From Demequina sediminis (GTDB taxonomy: Bacteria; Actinomycetota; Actinomycetes; Actinomycetales; Demequinaceae), in assembly GCF_030296675.1 (NCBI RefSeq), contig NZ_AP027736.1:806001-870000 (forward strand): a stretch of DNA of 64,000 nucleotides, read 5' to 3'. Of this stretch, positions 18,950-28,518 are shown piece by piece (within the stretch, counting starts at the first letter, position 1; every line of letters starts with the position of its first letter). The position numbers and the translations under genes are program-made. The notes under the pieces were generated by a model that did no database searches, had not been told where the DNA came from, and saw only the letters and a program-made list of their open reading frames with translations.

Positions 18950-19810
18950 TCACGCGGCGAGGGCCACGTTGGTGGTCATGATGGTCTCGTACTCGATGGG
19001 CGTCAACTTGCCCAGGGCTGCCTGTCGGCGTCGGCGGTGGTAGGTCCGCTCGATCCAGGTCACGATCGCGATGCGGAGCTCCTCGCGGGTGTCCCAGGTG
19101 CGGCGGTCGAGGACGTTCTTCTGCAACAGCGAGAAGAACGACTCCATGGCCGTGTTGTCGCCAGCAGCGCCCACGCGGCCCATGGATCCGACCATGCCGT
19201 GGCGCAGCAAAGCGTGGACCAGCTTCCTGGAACGAAATTGCGATCCTCTGTCGCTATGCAGCACGCATCCGGCGACATCACCCCTGCGTGCGACCGCATT
19301 GTTGAGCGCGTTGACGGCCAGGCGGGACTTCATGCGCGAGTCGATCGAGTCCCCCACGATGCGGTTGGAGTACAGGTCCTTGACCGCGCACAGGTACAGC
19401 TTGCCCTCAGCCGTCCGATGCTCCGTGATGTCCGTCAGCCACACCTGGTTCGGTGCGTCCGCGGTGAAGACCCGCTGCACGAGGTCGTCGTGGACCGGCG
19501 GGCCGGCCTTGCCCTTCTTGCCCCGGCTCTTCTTACCGAAGGTGGACCACCAGCCGTTGTCACGGCAGATCGCCCAGCCGGTGCGCTCAGCCATCGGCTC
19601 ACCGGCCACACGGGCCTCATCGACGAGGAACCGGTAGCCGAACTCGGGATCGTCCTTGTGCGCGTCGAACAGGGCGTTGGCGCGATGCGCAGCGACGAGT
19701 TCAGCATCGGTGACAGGGCTGTCCAGCCACCGGTAGTAGGGCTGGCGAGCGAGCTTCAAGACCCGGCACGTCACCGCGACGGGAATCCCGTCAGCGGCGA
19801 GCTCTTTCAC
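18950..19810 (-). CDS. IS3-family transposase OrfB (DDE catalytic subunit)
   Basis: The 286-residue protein has the rve integrase fold with DDE residues in DITEHRT, LHSDRGSQF and the Glu of AMESFFSLLQKN. The N-terminal HTH_21-like region (VTCRVLKLARQPYYRW) and the C-terminal YHRRRRQAALGKLTPIEYE are typical of IS3 OrfB. Its start ATG 19810 overlaps the OrfA stop by four bases (ATGA), so it may be made by coupling or by programmed frameshifting. All key residues are present and it looks intact. Confidence 0.92.
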   Translation of the reverse strand: MKELAADGIPVAVTCRVLKLARQPYYRWLDSPVTDAELVAAHRANALFDAHKDDPEFGYRFLVDEARVAGEPMAERTGWAICRDNGWWSTFGKKSRGKKGKAGPPVHDDLVQRVFTADAPNQVWLTDITEHRTAEGKLYLCAVKDLYSNRIVGDSIDSRMKSRLAVNALNNAVARRGDVAGCVLHSDRGSQFRSRKLVHALLRHGMVGSMGRVGAAGDNTAMESFFSLLQKNVLDRRTWDTREELRIAIVTWIERTYHRRRRQAALGKLTPIEYETIMTTNVALAA

Positions 19811-20115
19811 GAGCGGGTAGAGCCTTTTCCCGGCAGGTGCGCCTGCGACAGGTAGGCGGCGGCACGGCGCAGGACCTCGTTCTCCTGCTCCAGCAGCCGG
19901 ATCCGCTTCTTCAGCTCACGGGTCTCGGCGGCTTCGGTGCGGCTCACACCGGGCTTGACGCCCTCGTCGACGTCGGCGCGACGCATCCACTTCTGCAGCG
20001 TCATCGGATGGACGCCGAAGTCACGGGCGATCTGCTCGATCGTGACACCGGGCCCACGGTTCCACGCGAAACGGACCACGTCGTCACGGAACTCACTCGG
20101 GTAGGGCTTAGGCAC
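19807..20115 (-). CDS. IS3-family transposase OrfA (HTH protein)
   Basis: This is a helix-turn-helix protein of about 102 residues: YPSEFRDDVVRFAWNRG, then EQIARDFGVHPMTLQKWMRR, followed by a leucine-zipper-like LKKRIRLLEQENEVLRRAAAYL. It binds the IS ends and partners OrfB. I chose the GTG at 20115 (PKPYPSEF) over the ATG at 20148 because homologues begin at this point; the choice affects 11 residues. Confidence 0.88.
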   Translation of the reverse strand: MPKPYPSEFRDDVVRFAWNRGPGVTIEQIARDFGVHPMTLQKWMRRADVDEGVKPGVSRTEAAETRELKKRIRLLEQENEVLRRAAAYLSQAHLPGKGSTRS

Positions 20116-20166
20116 AGCAACATCCTTCCAGGCCGCCCGCACGGGCAAGCCAGATCAGATGTCACC

Positions 20167-20406
20167 ACTCAGTACGGCAGACCCCCTCGCGCCATCGTCG
20201 GCGCGCTGCTGACCTACGTGCTGATCTTCGCGGTGCTCATGCTGGTCGTCTCCGCGATTGTCTGGGGCGTCGCAACCTCGAGCGGGAACTACCAGCTCGC
20301 GATTCGTGCTCGCACCGCCGTCCTCGTCGCCGTCGGCGCAGCGGCGCTCGCGGGTGCCGCTGTCGCCTTGATGAACTTCCTTCTCGGCGTCGGCGAGACG
20401 TTGTAG
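20167..20406 (+). pseudogene. 5'-truncated DUF6112 (VirB2-like) membrane protein
   Basis: The frame runs straight out of the IS3 right end and continues for 79 codons to TAG 20404-20406. It has two hydrophobic helices (VGALLTYVLIFAVLMLVVSA and VLVAVGAAALAGAAVALMNF) and ends LLGVGETL. The intact gene at 21316 has the same layout and ends FFWNVGQTV. Actinobacterial ICE operons often start with two such genes. Here the IS removed the start of the first copy. It may still be expressed from an IS promoter, but no start codon near the junction is convincing. Confidence 0.75.
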
Positions 20407-20638
20407 GTGTCAGAGTTCGTTGATCCTGCCGCCACGCGGTGAAGGAGGCGCCGCACCTCGCGCCGTGTCTTGCCAGGGTCTGGGCTGTTCCGCCCGGCCC
20501 TTCGCGCCGATACTCGCGATCGCGGCACAAACCGCTAGTCAGGCCATAGGGGTGCTTGACGGCTCGTTGACCCGTGTAGCGATCACCCGAAGTGCGCGCT
20601 GTCAGGCAAGTAGCGATCAAGAGCCGGCGGCGGGCCGG

Positions 20639-21013
20639 TCAGTTCTCGCAGTCGCACGACGTGAGGAAGCAGTGTGGGCAAACTTCGACGCCACGGACGC
20701 CCGCGCGATTCAGACGCGGCCGTCCTCGCAAGTACCCGATCCCGAGCGGGCTGCCGTACTGAACGAGACAACAGACCTCGCAGAACGTGGTTTGCCCGAA
20801 GGACTCACCCGACGCGACCCGGTCGAAGACTTCTAGCAAAGTTGGACCGTCCACCTCGCTTACCAATGCGCGAGTGTCCCGCAGCCCGCAAGAACGCCGG
20901 TGCACGATATCGCCGAAGAATCCGTCAATGTGAGCTCTCGTAACGACCGCGCCCTCGTTGTACGCCTGGGCATTGAGGTCTTTGCCATCTAGCCGGTTTC
21001 GCGCCACAGCCAT
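20639..21013 (-). CDS. Cys-rich hypothetical protein, possible zinc binder
   Basis: A 124-residue product on the strand opposite to the secretion genes. The C-terminal half holds seven cysteines: FCEVCC, then VEVCPHC and TSCDCEN. These could form a zinc ribbon. The N terminus has no special feature. It lies between the truncated and intact DUF6112 genes, where a gene in this orientation is not usual, so it may be an insertion or an overcalled frame. I do not recognise a family. Confidence 0.45.
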   Translation of the reverse strand: MAVARNRLDGKDLNAQAYNEGAVVTRAHIDGFFGDIVHRRSCGLRDTRALVSEVDGPTLLEVFDRVASGESFGQTTFCEVCCLVQYGSPLGIGYLRGRPRLNRAGVRGVEVCPHCFLTSCDCEN

Positions 21014-21315
21014 TGGGGCCCCAAGTCATCTACGGGAACGAAGGAGCCCCGGCTCCCCACCGGAGTGTTTGGAGACACTGCTTCCAGAGGAAGCAGGAGG
21101 AGCCGAGGCGTGTCGAGCACGATAGCAGGCACACAGCGACAGCCCCAAGCCGCACCAATAGGTGGCAAGGCGGTCCACTGGACTCGCGCCAGAGCCATTC
21201 ACAGTCGCTCGCGTGACTGTCTGGGCACTGCTAAGAGACGGCTCCGCTGTCGATCGCGGGGGCGCCTCGCGTACCTGTCAGGCAGGTTTCTCTTCGACCT
21301 CGACAGGAGCACCTC
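21014..21315. other. Upstream region of the secretion operon
   Basis: About 300 bases without a convincing gene. A GGAGCCCCGGCTCC palindrome near 21043-21056 could be a terminator for the minus-strand gene or an operator. The promoter of the secretion genes is probably here, but I see no clear -35/-10 pair. Confidence 0.35.
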
Positions 21316-21585
21316 GTGATCGACATCGACCCCAACAGCAACGGCCTTCCCGGCATCGACCAGCTCCAGACGATCGTGGGCTCGGTCATGACCATCGGCC
21401 TCATCCTCGCCGTGCTCGCCCTGATCATCTCGTCGGTCACCTCGGGCTACGGAGCGAACTCGTCGAACCCGCACCTCGCCGCCCGCGGCAAGCTCGGCGT
21501 CCTCGTTTCGTGCGGGGCCGCGATCCTCTGTGGCGCGGCGGTAACGCTCGTCAACTTCTTCTGGAACGTCGGCCAGACCGTCTAG
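21316..21585 (+). CDS. DUF6112 family membrane protein, pilin-like (VirB2/TrbC position)
   Basis: This 89-residue protein has two transmembrane helices (IVGSVMTIGLILAVLALIIS and a second around LGVLVSCGAAILCGAAVTLV), a short N-terminal acidic stretch and no catalytic motif. DUF6112 genes sit at the head of actinobacterial conjugation operons, in the place where VirB2/TrbC pilin genes occur in other systems. A structural or channel role is inferred from size, topology and position. The start is GTG 21316 after a weak ribosome site (GACAGGAGCACCTC). The next gene begins 27 bases downstream. Confidence 0.75.
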   Translation: MIDIDPNSNGLPGIDQLQTIVGSVMTIGLILAVLALIISSVTSGYGANSSNPHLAARGKLGVLVSCGAAILCGAAVTLVNFFWNVGQTV

Positions 21586-21612
21586 CCGAGGCCTTCGGAC
21601 GAAGGGACCGCC

Positions 21613-23035
21613 ATGGCGAGCGTGTGCGACATCCCCGTCATCGCCGAGGTATGCAACACCGTCGGCGAGGGCACCGCATCGCTGATCTCGGCACCGTTCG
21701 ACTGGCTGGCATCCGCTCTCGCGGGCGCGGCCGCATGGATCTTCGAGGCAGTGTGGGCGGTCTTCGACACCACCACGCTCGTCGACGTCACCCAGCAGCA
21801 CTACCTGACCGTCTACAACGTGCTGTTCGGCGTCGCGGTCTTCGTGATGCTGATCTTCTTCTGCCTTCAGCTCATCACAGGGCTCGTGCACCGCGACCCG
21901 GGGGCCCTCGGTCGCGCGGCGATTGGACTCGGGAAGTCGGTGCTCGGGTCCTTCATCGTCATCACGCTCACCGCGACGCTTCTCGAGGTCACGGATCAGA
22001 TCGCCATCGGCATCGTCCAAGCGACCGGCAACACCATGGAGGGCATGGGCGAACGCCTCGCGATGATGATGGGCGGGCTGGTGGCCGTCAACATCGGCGC
22101 CCCCGGTGTCGGAGCCATCGTCACGATCTTCCTCGCAGGTCTCGCCGTCGCCGCGGCAGCGATCGTCTGGTTCTCGCTGCTCATCCGCAAGGCGTTGCTA
22201 CTGGTCGCAATCGTGTTCGCGCCGATCGCACTGGCCGGCATGACGTGGGATGCCCCCGCGGATGGGTGGGAAAGTGGGCGGCGTTCGTCCTCGCGCTCAT
22301 CTTCTCGAAGCTCGTGCTCGTCGTGATGTTCCTCGTCGCGATCAACCAGACGGCCGCGCCCATCGATCTCGACCTCGCATCGATCTCCGACCCGATCGCC
22401 GGGGTGGTGGTGCTGCTCATTGCGGCGTTCGCGCCCTACATGACGTACAAGTTCATCTCGTTCGTGGGTGTGGACATGTATCACGCGATGTCGACGGAGC
22501 AGGAGGCCAAGTCCGCGCTCAACCGGCCGATCCCCGTGCGTGCGCCCGCGATGCCTCAGGCCGCCCGGTCGGTGCTCGACGGCGGTGGCGGTGGGAGGGG
22601 TGCTGGTGCGGCGCCGCCCACCACGCCCGGCCGGACGATGCCCGCCGCGGGTGCGCAGACCGCGATGCCAGCGGCCGAGCCCGCCGCCGCGTCGGCAGCG
22701 GGTGGAGGGTCAGTGACGGCGGGTGCCGGTGGCTCGGGCGCTGCGTCTGGGGCCGGCGCTGCGGCCGGACCCGTCGTAGCCGCCGTCGCGGCCACGGGTG
22801 TCGCGAAGGCGACCGCCACTGCGGGACCAAAGGCGGGCGCTGCGGTCGGCGGCGCGGCGGCGGGGCATGCAGACTCGGCGATCCCGAACGCACCTGACTC
22901 TCCCGGCGCGCCACCCGCTCACGTGCTGCGGCCCCGCCACTGCCCCGCCCCGCCGGATCCACGCCCGTGCCCCGCGCATCGTCCCCCATTCCGCCACCGC
23001 CGCGGCCACCCGTCGACCAACCCACCTCCGTGTAA
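21613..23035 (+). pseudogene. Polytopic conjugation membrane protein (VirB6/TrbL-like), frameshifted as read
   Basis: The first frame gives several membrane helices (VLFGVAVFVMLIFFCLQLIT, FIVITLTATLLEV, LAGLAVAAAAIVWFSLLI). It ends early; the next frame continues with GWVGKWAAFVLALIFSKLVLVV and an Ala/Gly-rich cytoplasmic tail; a third frame gives a Pro-rich end (PIPPPPRPPVDQPTSV) just before the next gene. Adding one C at the C5 run 22253-22257 and one near 22932-22935 restores about 475 residues. Topology and position match the SCO6881-type inner-membrane channel protein of actinobacterial T4SS. Both breaks are one-base losses in C runs, so sequence error is likely. Confidence 0.75.
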
Positions 23036-23047
23036 AGGACGGCTCCC

Positions 23048-24511
23048 ATGGCGATCGACCACGGTGCCCCGCCGGTGCGCCTCTCTCCGGTGCAGTTCTC
23101 CCGCCTGGCCAAGCGAGGCGTCATCCTCGGGTTGTCGCTGCCCCAGGTCATCGTGCTGGCGGTCGGTCTCATCACGTTCGTCGCCGCGATCTACGCGGGC
23201 GGAGCCCTCGTCGTCGCGTCGAGCTCCCCGATCTGGCTGACCGCGGCCATCGTCGCCTTCGTGCCCGTCGGCGGCCGCAAGGTGATCGAATGGTTGCCTG
23301 TCGCCGGCCGCTGGGTGTGGCGGGCCACCGGCGGCCAGCTCGTGTTCCGGCATCACGTGGTCAAGCCGCGGCCCGCAGGAACGCTGGCGCTGCCCGGCGA
23401 CGCGGCTGCGCTGCGCGAGTGGGAGGACCCCGAGACCGGGGCAGCGATGATCCACGATCCGCATGCTCAGACCCTGACTGCCGTCATCGGAGTGACGCAC
23501 CCGGCGTTCGTGCTGCTCGACCCTGGTGAGCAGGAACGGCGCGTCAGTGGCTGGGGTCGCGTGCTCGCCACAGCGTGCCGGTCGGGGCGCATCGCGCGCG
23601 TACAGATCTCGGAACGCACCCTCCCCGACTCGGGCAGCGGCCTGGCCGAATGGTGGACGCGATACGGCAAGGACGACAACACGTGGCCCGCGGTGAACTA
23701 CCGCGAGCTGATCGGTCGTGCTGGGCCCGCGACCGAGCGCCACGCCACCACGATCTCGCTCGCGCTGGACATGAAGGCGTGCGCGCGTCAGATTCGCGCC
23801 GCAGGCGGCGGGATGAAGGGCACGGCGGCAGTCCTGCGCCAGGAGATGGCGACCTTCGCCTCCGCGCTGCGCGCGGCCGAGATCACCCCGACGGGATGGC
23901 TCAGCCCGGGAGAGGTTGCCGTGATCCTCCGCTCGGCTTACGACCCTGCCGCTGGCCAGGCGCTCGAGCGGCACGGGGAGATCGGCCGCTCGTTGGCCAC
24001 GGCGGGACCGGTGGGCCTCAACGAGACGTGGGAGAGGCTCCGGAGCGACTCGGCGTATCACGCGGTGCTGTGGGTGTCGGAGTGGCCCCGCTCGTCGGTG
24101 TACCCCGACTTCCTACGCCCGCTGCTGCTGACCTCAGGCATCCAGCGCACCTTCACGATGATCTACACACCCGTGCGCGCCGACGTCGCCGCCCGCGACA
24201 TCCGCAAGAAGAAGGTCGGGCTCATGTCCGACGCCACCCAGCGTGCCCGCATGGGTCAGATCGAGGACGCCGAGCGCGCTGCGGAGTTCCAGGACGTGCT
24301 CCAGCAGGAGTCGGACCTCACCGCCGGGCACGGGGTGCTGCGGTACACGGGACTCATCGCCGTTTCTGCCCGCACCGAGGACGCGCTCGAGGAGTCCGTC
24401 GCCGCTATCGAGCAGACTGCAGTTCAGGCCTCCTGCGAGACGCGGCGGCTCGTCGGGCAACAGGCCCACGCGTTCGCGGTGGCGGCGTTGCCGCTGTGTC
24501 TAGGCGTGTGA
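23048..24511 (+). CDS. SCO6880-like type IV secretion protein
   Basis: The 487-residue protein matches the actinobacterial SCO6880 family. Two N-terminal membrane helices (LSLPQVIVLAVGLITFVAAI and the next one around LTAAIVAFVPVGG) are followed by a large soluble domain (PHAQTLTAVIGVTHPAFVLLD, then TSGIQRTFTMIYTPV) and the usual end AVAALPLCLGV. It is found between the polytopic channel protein and the conjugative ATPase in ICE operons and probably forms part of the inner-membrane complex. The length and ending look complete. The normally adjacent downstream gene is displaced to 31259 by an inserted island. Confidence 0.85.
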   Translation: MAIDHGAPPVRLSPVQFSRLAKRGVILGLSLPQVIVLAVGLITFVAAIYAGGALVVASSSPIWLTAAIVAFVPVGGRKVIEWLPVAGRWVWRATGGQLVFRHHVVKPRPAGTLALPGDAAALREWEDPETGAAMIHDPHAQTLTAVIGVTHPAFVLLDPGEQERRVSGWGRVLATACRSGRIARVQISERTLPDSGSGLAEWWTRYGKDDNTWPAVNYRELIGRAGPATERHATTISLALDMKACARQIRAAGGGMKGTAAVLRQEMATFASALRAAEITPTGWLSPGEVAVILRSAYDPAAGQALERHGEIGRSLATAGPVGLNETWERLRSDSAYHAVLWVSEWPRSSVYPDFLRPLLLTSGIQRTFTMIYTPVRADVAARDIRKKKVGLMSDATQRARMGQIEDAERAAEFQDVLQQESDLTAGHGVLRYTGLIAVSARTEDALEESVAAIEQTAVQASCETRRLVGQQAHAFAVAALPLCLGV

Positions 24512-24674
24512 AGTGTTCACTGATTGACCGCCGCGCTCACCCTCAATCGGATAATCGAAGGCATGCGGACACAGGGCGCTCCAGCCGCGACGCTCCCACG
24601 GCAATACCGTCGTGTAACTGGCTCCTCGGCTACCCTGCCAACAGTTTCCATAAGAGATGTTGCGAGGTGGCGGC

Positions 24675-25916
24675 ATGGGTTGGTTCGGGCGAGGCCCTCG
24701 TAAGTCGAGTGGGTCAACCCTTTGGGCATGGGGCCCGGGCGACCTCGGCCAACTCGGAGACGGGCGCGGCCCGGGCGTTCACCGCCCAGCCCCGCTCCGA
24801 ACGACTTCCGAGATCATCGAGGTAAGCGGTGGCCACAGCTTTGCGCTCGCGCGGTGCGCTGACGGAACAGTCCTCGCGTGGGGCAGCAACGAGAACGGCG
24901 AATTGGGCGACGGGAGTCGGACCTCGAGGTCCAAGCCTGGACGCGTCGACGGGCTTAGCGATGTAGTCGCCGTCGCAGCGGGAGTTGCATCGGGCTACGC
25001 ACTTCGCGGCGATGGAACGGTCTGGGCGTGGGGCGCGAACAACGGGTACCAGCTTGGTGACGGCAGTCAAGAAGGCCGATTACGGCCGAACCGCATCGTC
25101 GCCTTGAAGGATGTAGTAGGGATCGCGGCTGGTGAGTTCACTGCGTACGCATTGAAGTCCGACGGCACAGTGTGGTCGTGGGGAGCAAACGGCGCGGGCG
25201 AGTGCGGCAACGGCTTCGACCTGGGAGCCGTGCCAACGCCGACCGAGGTCTTCAACTTCCGATTCATGACTCCAGACGGAGGCATGGGTGAGTGCCACAG
25301 CATCGCAGAACTGGCCGAAGCCACTGGCGGAATTGTCTCGATCGCCGCCGGGTACCGTGCCGCGTATGCGCTCGGACGCTCGGGAGTGGTCGTTGCATGG
25401 GGCAGCAACGAGAACGGGCAGCTCGGAAACGGCAACAGCAGGCCCGATCACGTCGCGCGATTCGACCTCATGAACGGATACGTGCAGTGGGCGATCGTCG
25501 AGCAGTTGCCGCCTGCGATCCAGATCACCTCACGCGGCAATTCCGCTTACGCGCTCGCTGAAGACGGGACTGTGTGGAGTTGGGGCGCCAACGAGTACGG
25601 GCAACTGGGCGCTGCCCCCTCAACGGATCCGTTCATCACAGCCCTCGCTGCTATCGCAAAGAACTCGTCTCGGACACTGCCAGGGCTCGTTGACGGGCTC
25701 ACCAACGTTGTACAAATCGCGACAAGCGCCGATACGGCTTACGCACTGAAGAGCGATGGCAGCGTATGGGCGTGGGGCGAAGGCGAGTACGGGTGCCTTG
25801 GAGATGGCACGACGGCGAACCGAGCCCGCCCCTCGCGCGTAGATTTGGGCGGTCCCGTCACACAGATCGCGGGCGGCCTCATCAACGGATACGCGGTCGG
25901 GGCAGCAACCGCATAG
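24675..25916 (+). CDS. RCC1-repeat β-propeller protein
   Basis: About 413 residues built from RCC1 repeats, each with a WAWG/WSWG or AWGSN core followed by GQLG/GELGDG: LWAWGPGDLGQLGDG, LAWGSNENGELGDG, VWAWGANNGYQLGDG, VWSWGANGAGECGNG, VAWGSNENGQLGNG, VWSWGANEYGQLG and VWAWGEGEYGCLGDG. Seven repeats suggest a full seven-bladed propeller used for protein binding. No signal peptide or membrane helix is seen, so it is probably cytoplasmic. The start ATG 24675 follows a GAGGTGG site. It opens the island that splits the secretion operon. Its partner is unknown. Confidence 0.85.
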   Translation: MGWFGRGPRKSSGSTLWAWGPGDLGQLGDGRGPGVHRPAPLRTTSEIIEVSGGHSFALARCADGTVLAWGSNENGELGDGSRTSRSKPGRVDGLSDVVAVAAGVASGYALRGDGTVWAWGANNGYQLGDGSQEGRLRPNRIVALKDVVGIAAGEFTAYALKSDGTVWSWGANGAGECGNGFDLGAVPTPTEVFNFRFMTPDGGMGECHSIAELAEATGGIVSIAAGYRAAYALGRSGVVVAWGSNENGQLGNGNSRPDHVARFDLMNGYVQWAIVEQLPPAIQITSRGNSAYALAEDGTVWSWGANEYGQLGAAPSTDPFITALAAIAKNSSRTLPGLVDGLTNVVQIATSADTAYALKSDGSVWAWGEGEYGCLGDGTTANRARPSRVDLGGPVTQIAGGLINGYAVGAATA

Positions 25917-25960
25917 CGGCAGTAAACACCCGGAGAAGGTCCTGTCGACCTAATTGTCGT

Positions 25961-26650
25961 CTACTGCCAGATCTCCAAAGCGCTCGGGTCAGTCATCTCC
26001 ATCTGCGTGACGCCTTCGTAGAGGTAGATCTCACCACTGCCGCAGATCGTCGCATCCGCGTCGATCGGTTCGAGGTAGATGTCCCAGAAGATGAACGTGA
26101 AACGGTCAACGGAAGGATAATCCGCGCCGATGTTAACGAACGTGCCGTGCTCGGTCTCGCGGCTGCTCATCAGCGGGCCGCATACGCGCTGCACCTCTCC
26201 TACGTGCGCGGCCGCTTGATCCCATCCGAGACCGTCTTCGGGCCACGTCGCGCCCTGCCCCACGGATCGCCACGATGACTCGTCGGCCGTGCCAGCCGTA
26301 CTGAAACTGCACCATCCATCCTGTTCGAGCAGTTCGACAGCTTCCGCGCGCATACCCCAACCGAGCAACTCGTCGCAGGAATCGCTGCCGTACTCGCTGT
26401 CTCTGGCGTGAGCAACATAATCGACAGCAATGTCGTACTCATCCGAGCAGTTGTCGCTCAACGCCTGCAGCACGGAGTTCATGTCGCCCGCGTCCGATCG
26501 CTCATACGCAACGGCAGCGTTGAGGAGCTCCGAGCAGTTCGGTACTGAGTAGGCGGAATCCGAGTTCGGCGTGCCCGAACAAGCCGCCACCGTAGTCGCG
26601 AGGAGGGGCGCGAAGAGTGAAGCGGCTGTGAGCCGCGAAGTAGGCCTCAT
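25961..26650 (-). CDS. Secreted lipoprotein of unknown function
   Basis: The product begins with a lipoprotein signal peptide: basic MRPTSR, a hydrophobic core and the lipobox TVAAC, with lipidation expected at that Cys. The mature part (~205 residues) is acidic and contains several Cys (VPNCSELL, DSCDELLG, GWCSF, RVCGPL, ATICGSG) that could form disulfides outside the cell. The start at 26650 is chosen for its position before the signal peptide and the GAGGAGCCT site ahead of it. It converges on the RCC1 gene, 44 bases apart. No family is recognised. Confidence 0.72.
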   Translation of the reverse strand: MRPTSRLTAASLFAPLLATTVAACSGTPNSDSAYSVPNCSELLNAAVAYERSDAGDMNSVLQALSDNCSDEYDIAVDYVAHARDSEYGSDSCDELLGWGMRAEAVELLEQDGWCSFSTAGTADESSWRSVGQGATWPEDGLGWDQAAAHVGEVQRVCGPLMSSRETEHGTFVNIGADYPSVDRFTFIFWDIYLEPIDADATICGSGEIYLYEGVTQMEMTDPSALEIWQ

Positions 26651-26919
26651 AGGCTCCTCATATTGGCCGGTCACCGTCGTAGCGGACTGGACTTGTGCCA
26701 CGACACGCCGCGCGAGCCAGGCGAAACATCACCTGGGACATGGGTGGAGCCCGCATGCGGATGTGGCCACCGCTCCGTCGCGCGTGTCTCGCTACTTTGG
26801 CCCTCCAAAACCAAGGTGGCCCGTCGAGTCGACATTGTTCAAACGCCCGAGTCTTGAAAGACGTCTATTCTCGGATGCTCGCACGATGGTCGACGCGATC
26901 GTCTGCCGTGATCTCACCC

Positions 26920-26927
26920 GGGTTACG
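26920..26927 (+). repeat. Left target duplication of the ISL3-type IS
   Basis: GGGTTACG abuts the left inverted repeat and occurs again right after the right inverted repeat at 28351-28358. Eight bases is the usual ISL3 duplication length. Confidence 0.85.
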
Positions 26928-28350
26928 GGCTCTTCGCAGTTGACGGTGTAGCGCTCTCTGCGGTGAGTGGTCGGGGGTAGGGGTCGAGGTCCTCCAGGAT
27001 GGAAGTTCTCACACTGACCATCTGAAAGACCTCGACTTGCTCAACGCTACCTTCGGCGCGCCCGACCTCACGACCTTCTGCAACCTCGACGCGCTCGGCC
27101 TGACCGTCACGGGCCAGCACGTCGCACCCGACCGGGCGACGCTCGAGTGCCGTGTCGCCGCCGTCGACGACCAGTGCCGTGGCTGCGGCGGGCGCGGACA
27201 GTCGCGAGGATCCATCGCCCGCCGCCTCGCACACGAGCCCTTCGGCGGCCGGCCCACGACGCTGCTGGTGCGAGTGCGCCGCTACCGATGCTCGCCGTGC
27301 CGCCGGTTCTGGACCGACGACCTTCGCCCAGCGGCTGAGCCACGCGCGAAGGTGTCGCGCGGCGGGCTCACGTGGGCGCTCAAGGCGCTCGTGCTCGACC
27401 ACATGTCGGTCTCCCGCATCGCGGCGGGGCTCGGCGTCGCCTGGCACACCGCCAACGACGCAGTCCTGACCGAAGGCCACCGTCGCCTGATCAACGACCC
27501 GGCCCGCTTCGACGGCGTCGCCGTGATCGGGGTCGATGAACACGTCTGGCGTCACACCCGCTTCGGCGACAAGTACGTCACCGTGATCATCGACCTCACC
27601 CCCGTCCGCGACCGGGTCGGTCCGGCCCGGCTGCTCGACATGATCCCTGGCAGGTCGAAGGCCGTATTCAAGACGTGGCTGTCCGAACGCCACCCGTCGT
27701 GGAGCAAGCAGATCGAAGTGGTCGCGATGGACGGCTTCGCGGGCTTCAAGACCGCCGCGGCCGAGGAGCTCCCGACCGCGACCGCGGTCATGGACCCGTT
27801 CCATGTCGTGAAGCTCGCCGGCGACGCACTCGACCAGTGCCGACGCCGCATCCAACAAGCCATCCACGGTCACCGCGGCCACACTGGCGACCCGCTCTAC
27901 ATGTCCCGCCGCGTCCTGCACACCGGACTCGAGCTCCTCACCGACCGCCAGTGGGACCGCCTCGACGCTCTCTTCGACGCCGACGACCATGCTGAGGTCG
28001 AGGTCACCTGGGGCGTCTACCAGCGCATGATCACCGCCTACCGCAACCCCGACCGCGCAGCCGCCCGCGCCGACTTCGCGGCGCTCATCGCGTCGCTACG
28101 CACCGGCGTGCCGGCCGCGCTCGTCGAGCTGCGACGCCTGGGCCGGACCCTGAACCATCGAGCCCACGACATCCTCGCGTTCTTCGACCGCCCCGGCACC
28201 AGCAACGGCCCGACCGAGGCCATCAACGGCCGACTCGAGCACCTCCGCGGCTCGGCCCTCGGCTTCCGCAACCTCACCCACTACATCGCCAGGTCACTCC
28301 TCGAAGCCGGAGGCTTCAGGCCACTGCTACACCCTTGAATGCGAAGAGCC
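26928..28350 (+). mobile_element. ISL3-family insertion sequence, complete
   Basis: The 1,423-bp element has imperfect terminal inverted repeats starting GGCTCTTCGCA at both ends and a perfect 8-bp target duplication. It holds one intact transposase gene. The perfect duplication suggests a recent insertion. Confidence 0.9.
27037..28338 (+). CDS. ISL3-family transposase
   Basis: The ~433-residue protein has the ISL3 layout: an N-terminal zinc finger with CRGCGGRG and CSPCRRFW, an HTH-like segment (MSVSRIAAGLGVAWHTANDAV) and the DDE_Tnp_ISL3 domain with GVDEHVWRH, VAMDGFAGF and a C-terminal Glu in NGPTEAINGRLEHLRG. It fills nearly the whole IS. The start is uncertain: the first codon used here is TTG 27037, with no ATG in frame nearby. 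It looks complete and probably active. Confidence 0.9.
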   Translation: MLNATFGAPDLTTFCNLDALGLTVTGQHVAPDRATLECRVAAVDDQCRGCGGRGQSRGSIARRLAHEPFGGRPTTLLVRVRRYRCSPCRRFWTDDLRPAAEPRAKVSRGGLTWALKALVLDHMSVSRIAAGLGVAWHTANDAVLTEGHRRLINDPARFDGVAVIGVDEHVWRHTRFGDKYVTVIIDLTPVRDRVGPARLLDMIPGRSKAVFKTWLSERHPSWSKQIEVVAMDGFAGFKTAAAEELPTATAVMDPFHVVKLAGDALDQCRRRIQQAIHGHRGHTGDPLYMSRRVLHTGLELLTDRQWDRLDALFDADDHAEVEVTWGVYQRMITAYRNPDRAAARADFAALIASLRTGVPAALVELRRLGRTLNHRAHDILAFFDRPGTSNGPTEAINGRLEHLRGSALGFRNLTHYIARSLLEAGGFRPLLHP

Positions 28351-28358
28351 GGGTTACG
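28351..28358 (+). repeat. Right target duplication of the ISL3-type IS
   Basis: The second copy of GGGTTACG, directly after the right inverted repeat. Confidence 0.85.
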
Positions 28359-28518
28359 TGGCAGGACCTGCCATTCGGACTTGAGTCATGGCACGCCTGG
28401 TACACGCGGCACCGAGCGATGACGGTCGAGGGTACCTGGGACAAGGCGATCACGAAACCATGCGCCGTCATTGCCTGGTCACCGAGACTGTTCGACATGC
28501 CCGTGGGGGCTAATCGCT

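Larger units (their letters stand above)
18935..20166 (-). mobile_element. IS3-family insertion sequence
   Basis: The element holds orfA and orfB of an IS3-type transposase and has short terminal inverted repeats beginning GGTGACA at both ends. No clear target duplication is visible. It lies exactly at the broken 5' end of the first DUF6112 gene of the secretion operon. Confidence 0.75.

Noticed and set aside
26571-26951. Plus-strand ORF upstream of the ISL3 element
   Set aside because: Its composition shows no protein features and it overlaps the lipoprotein gene's 5' end on the other strand and the IS end.
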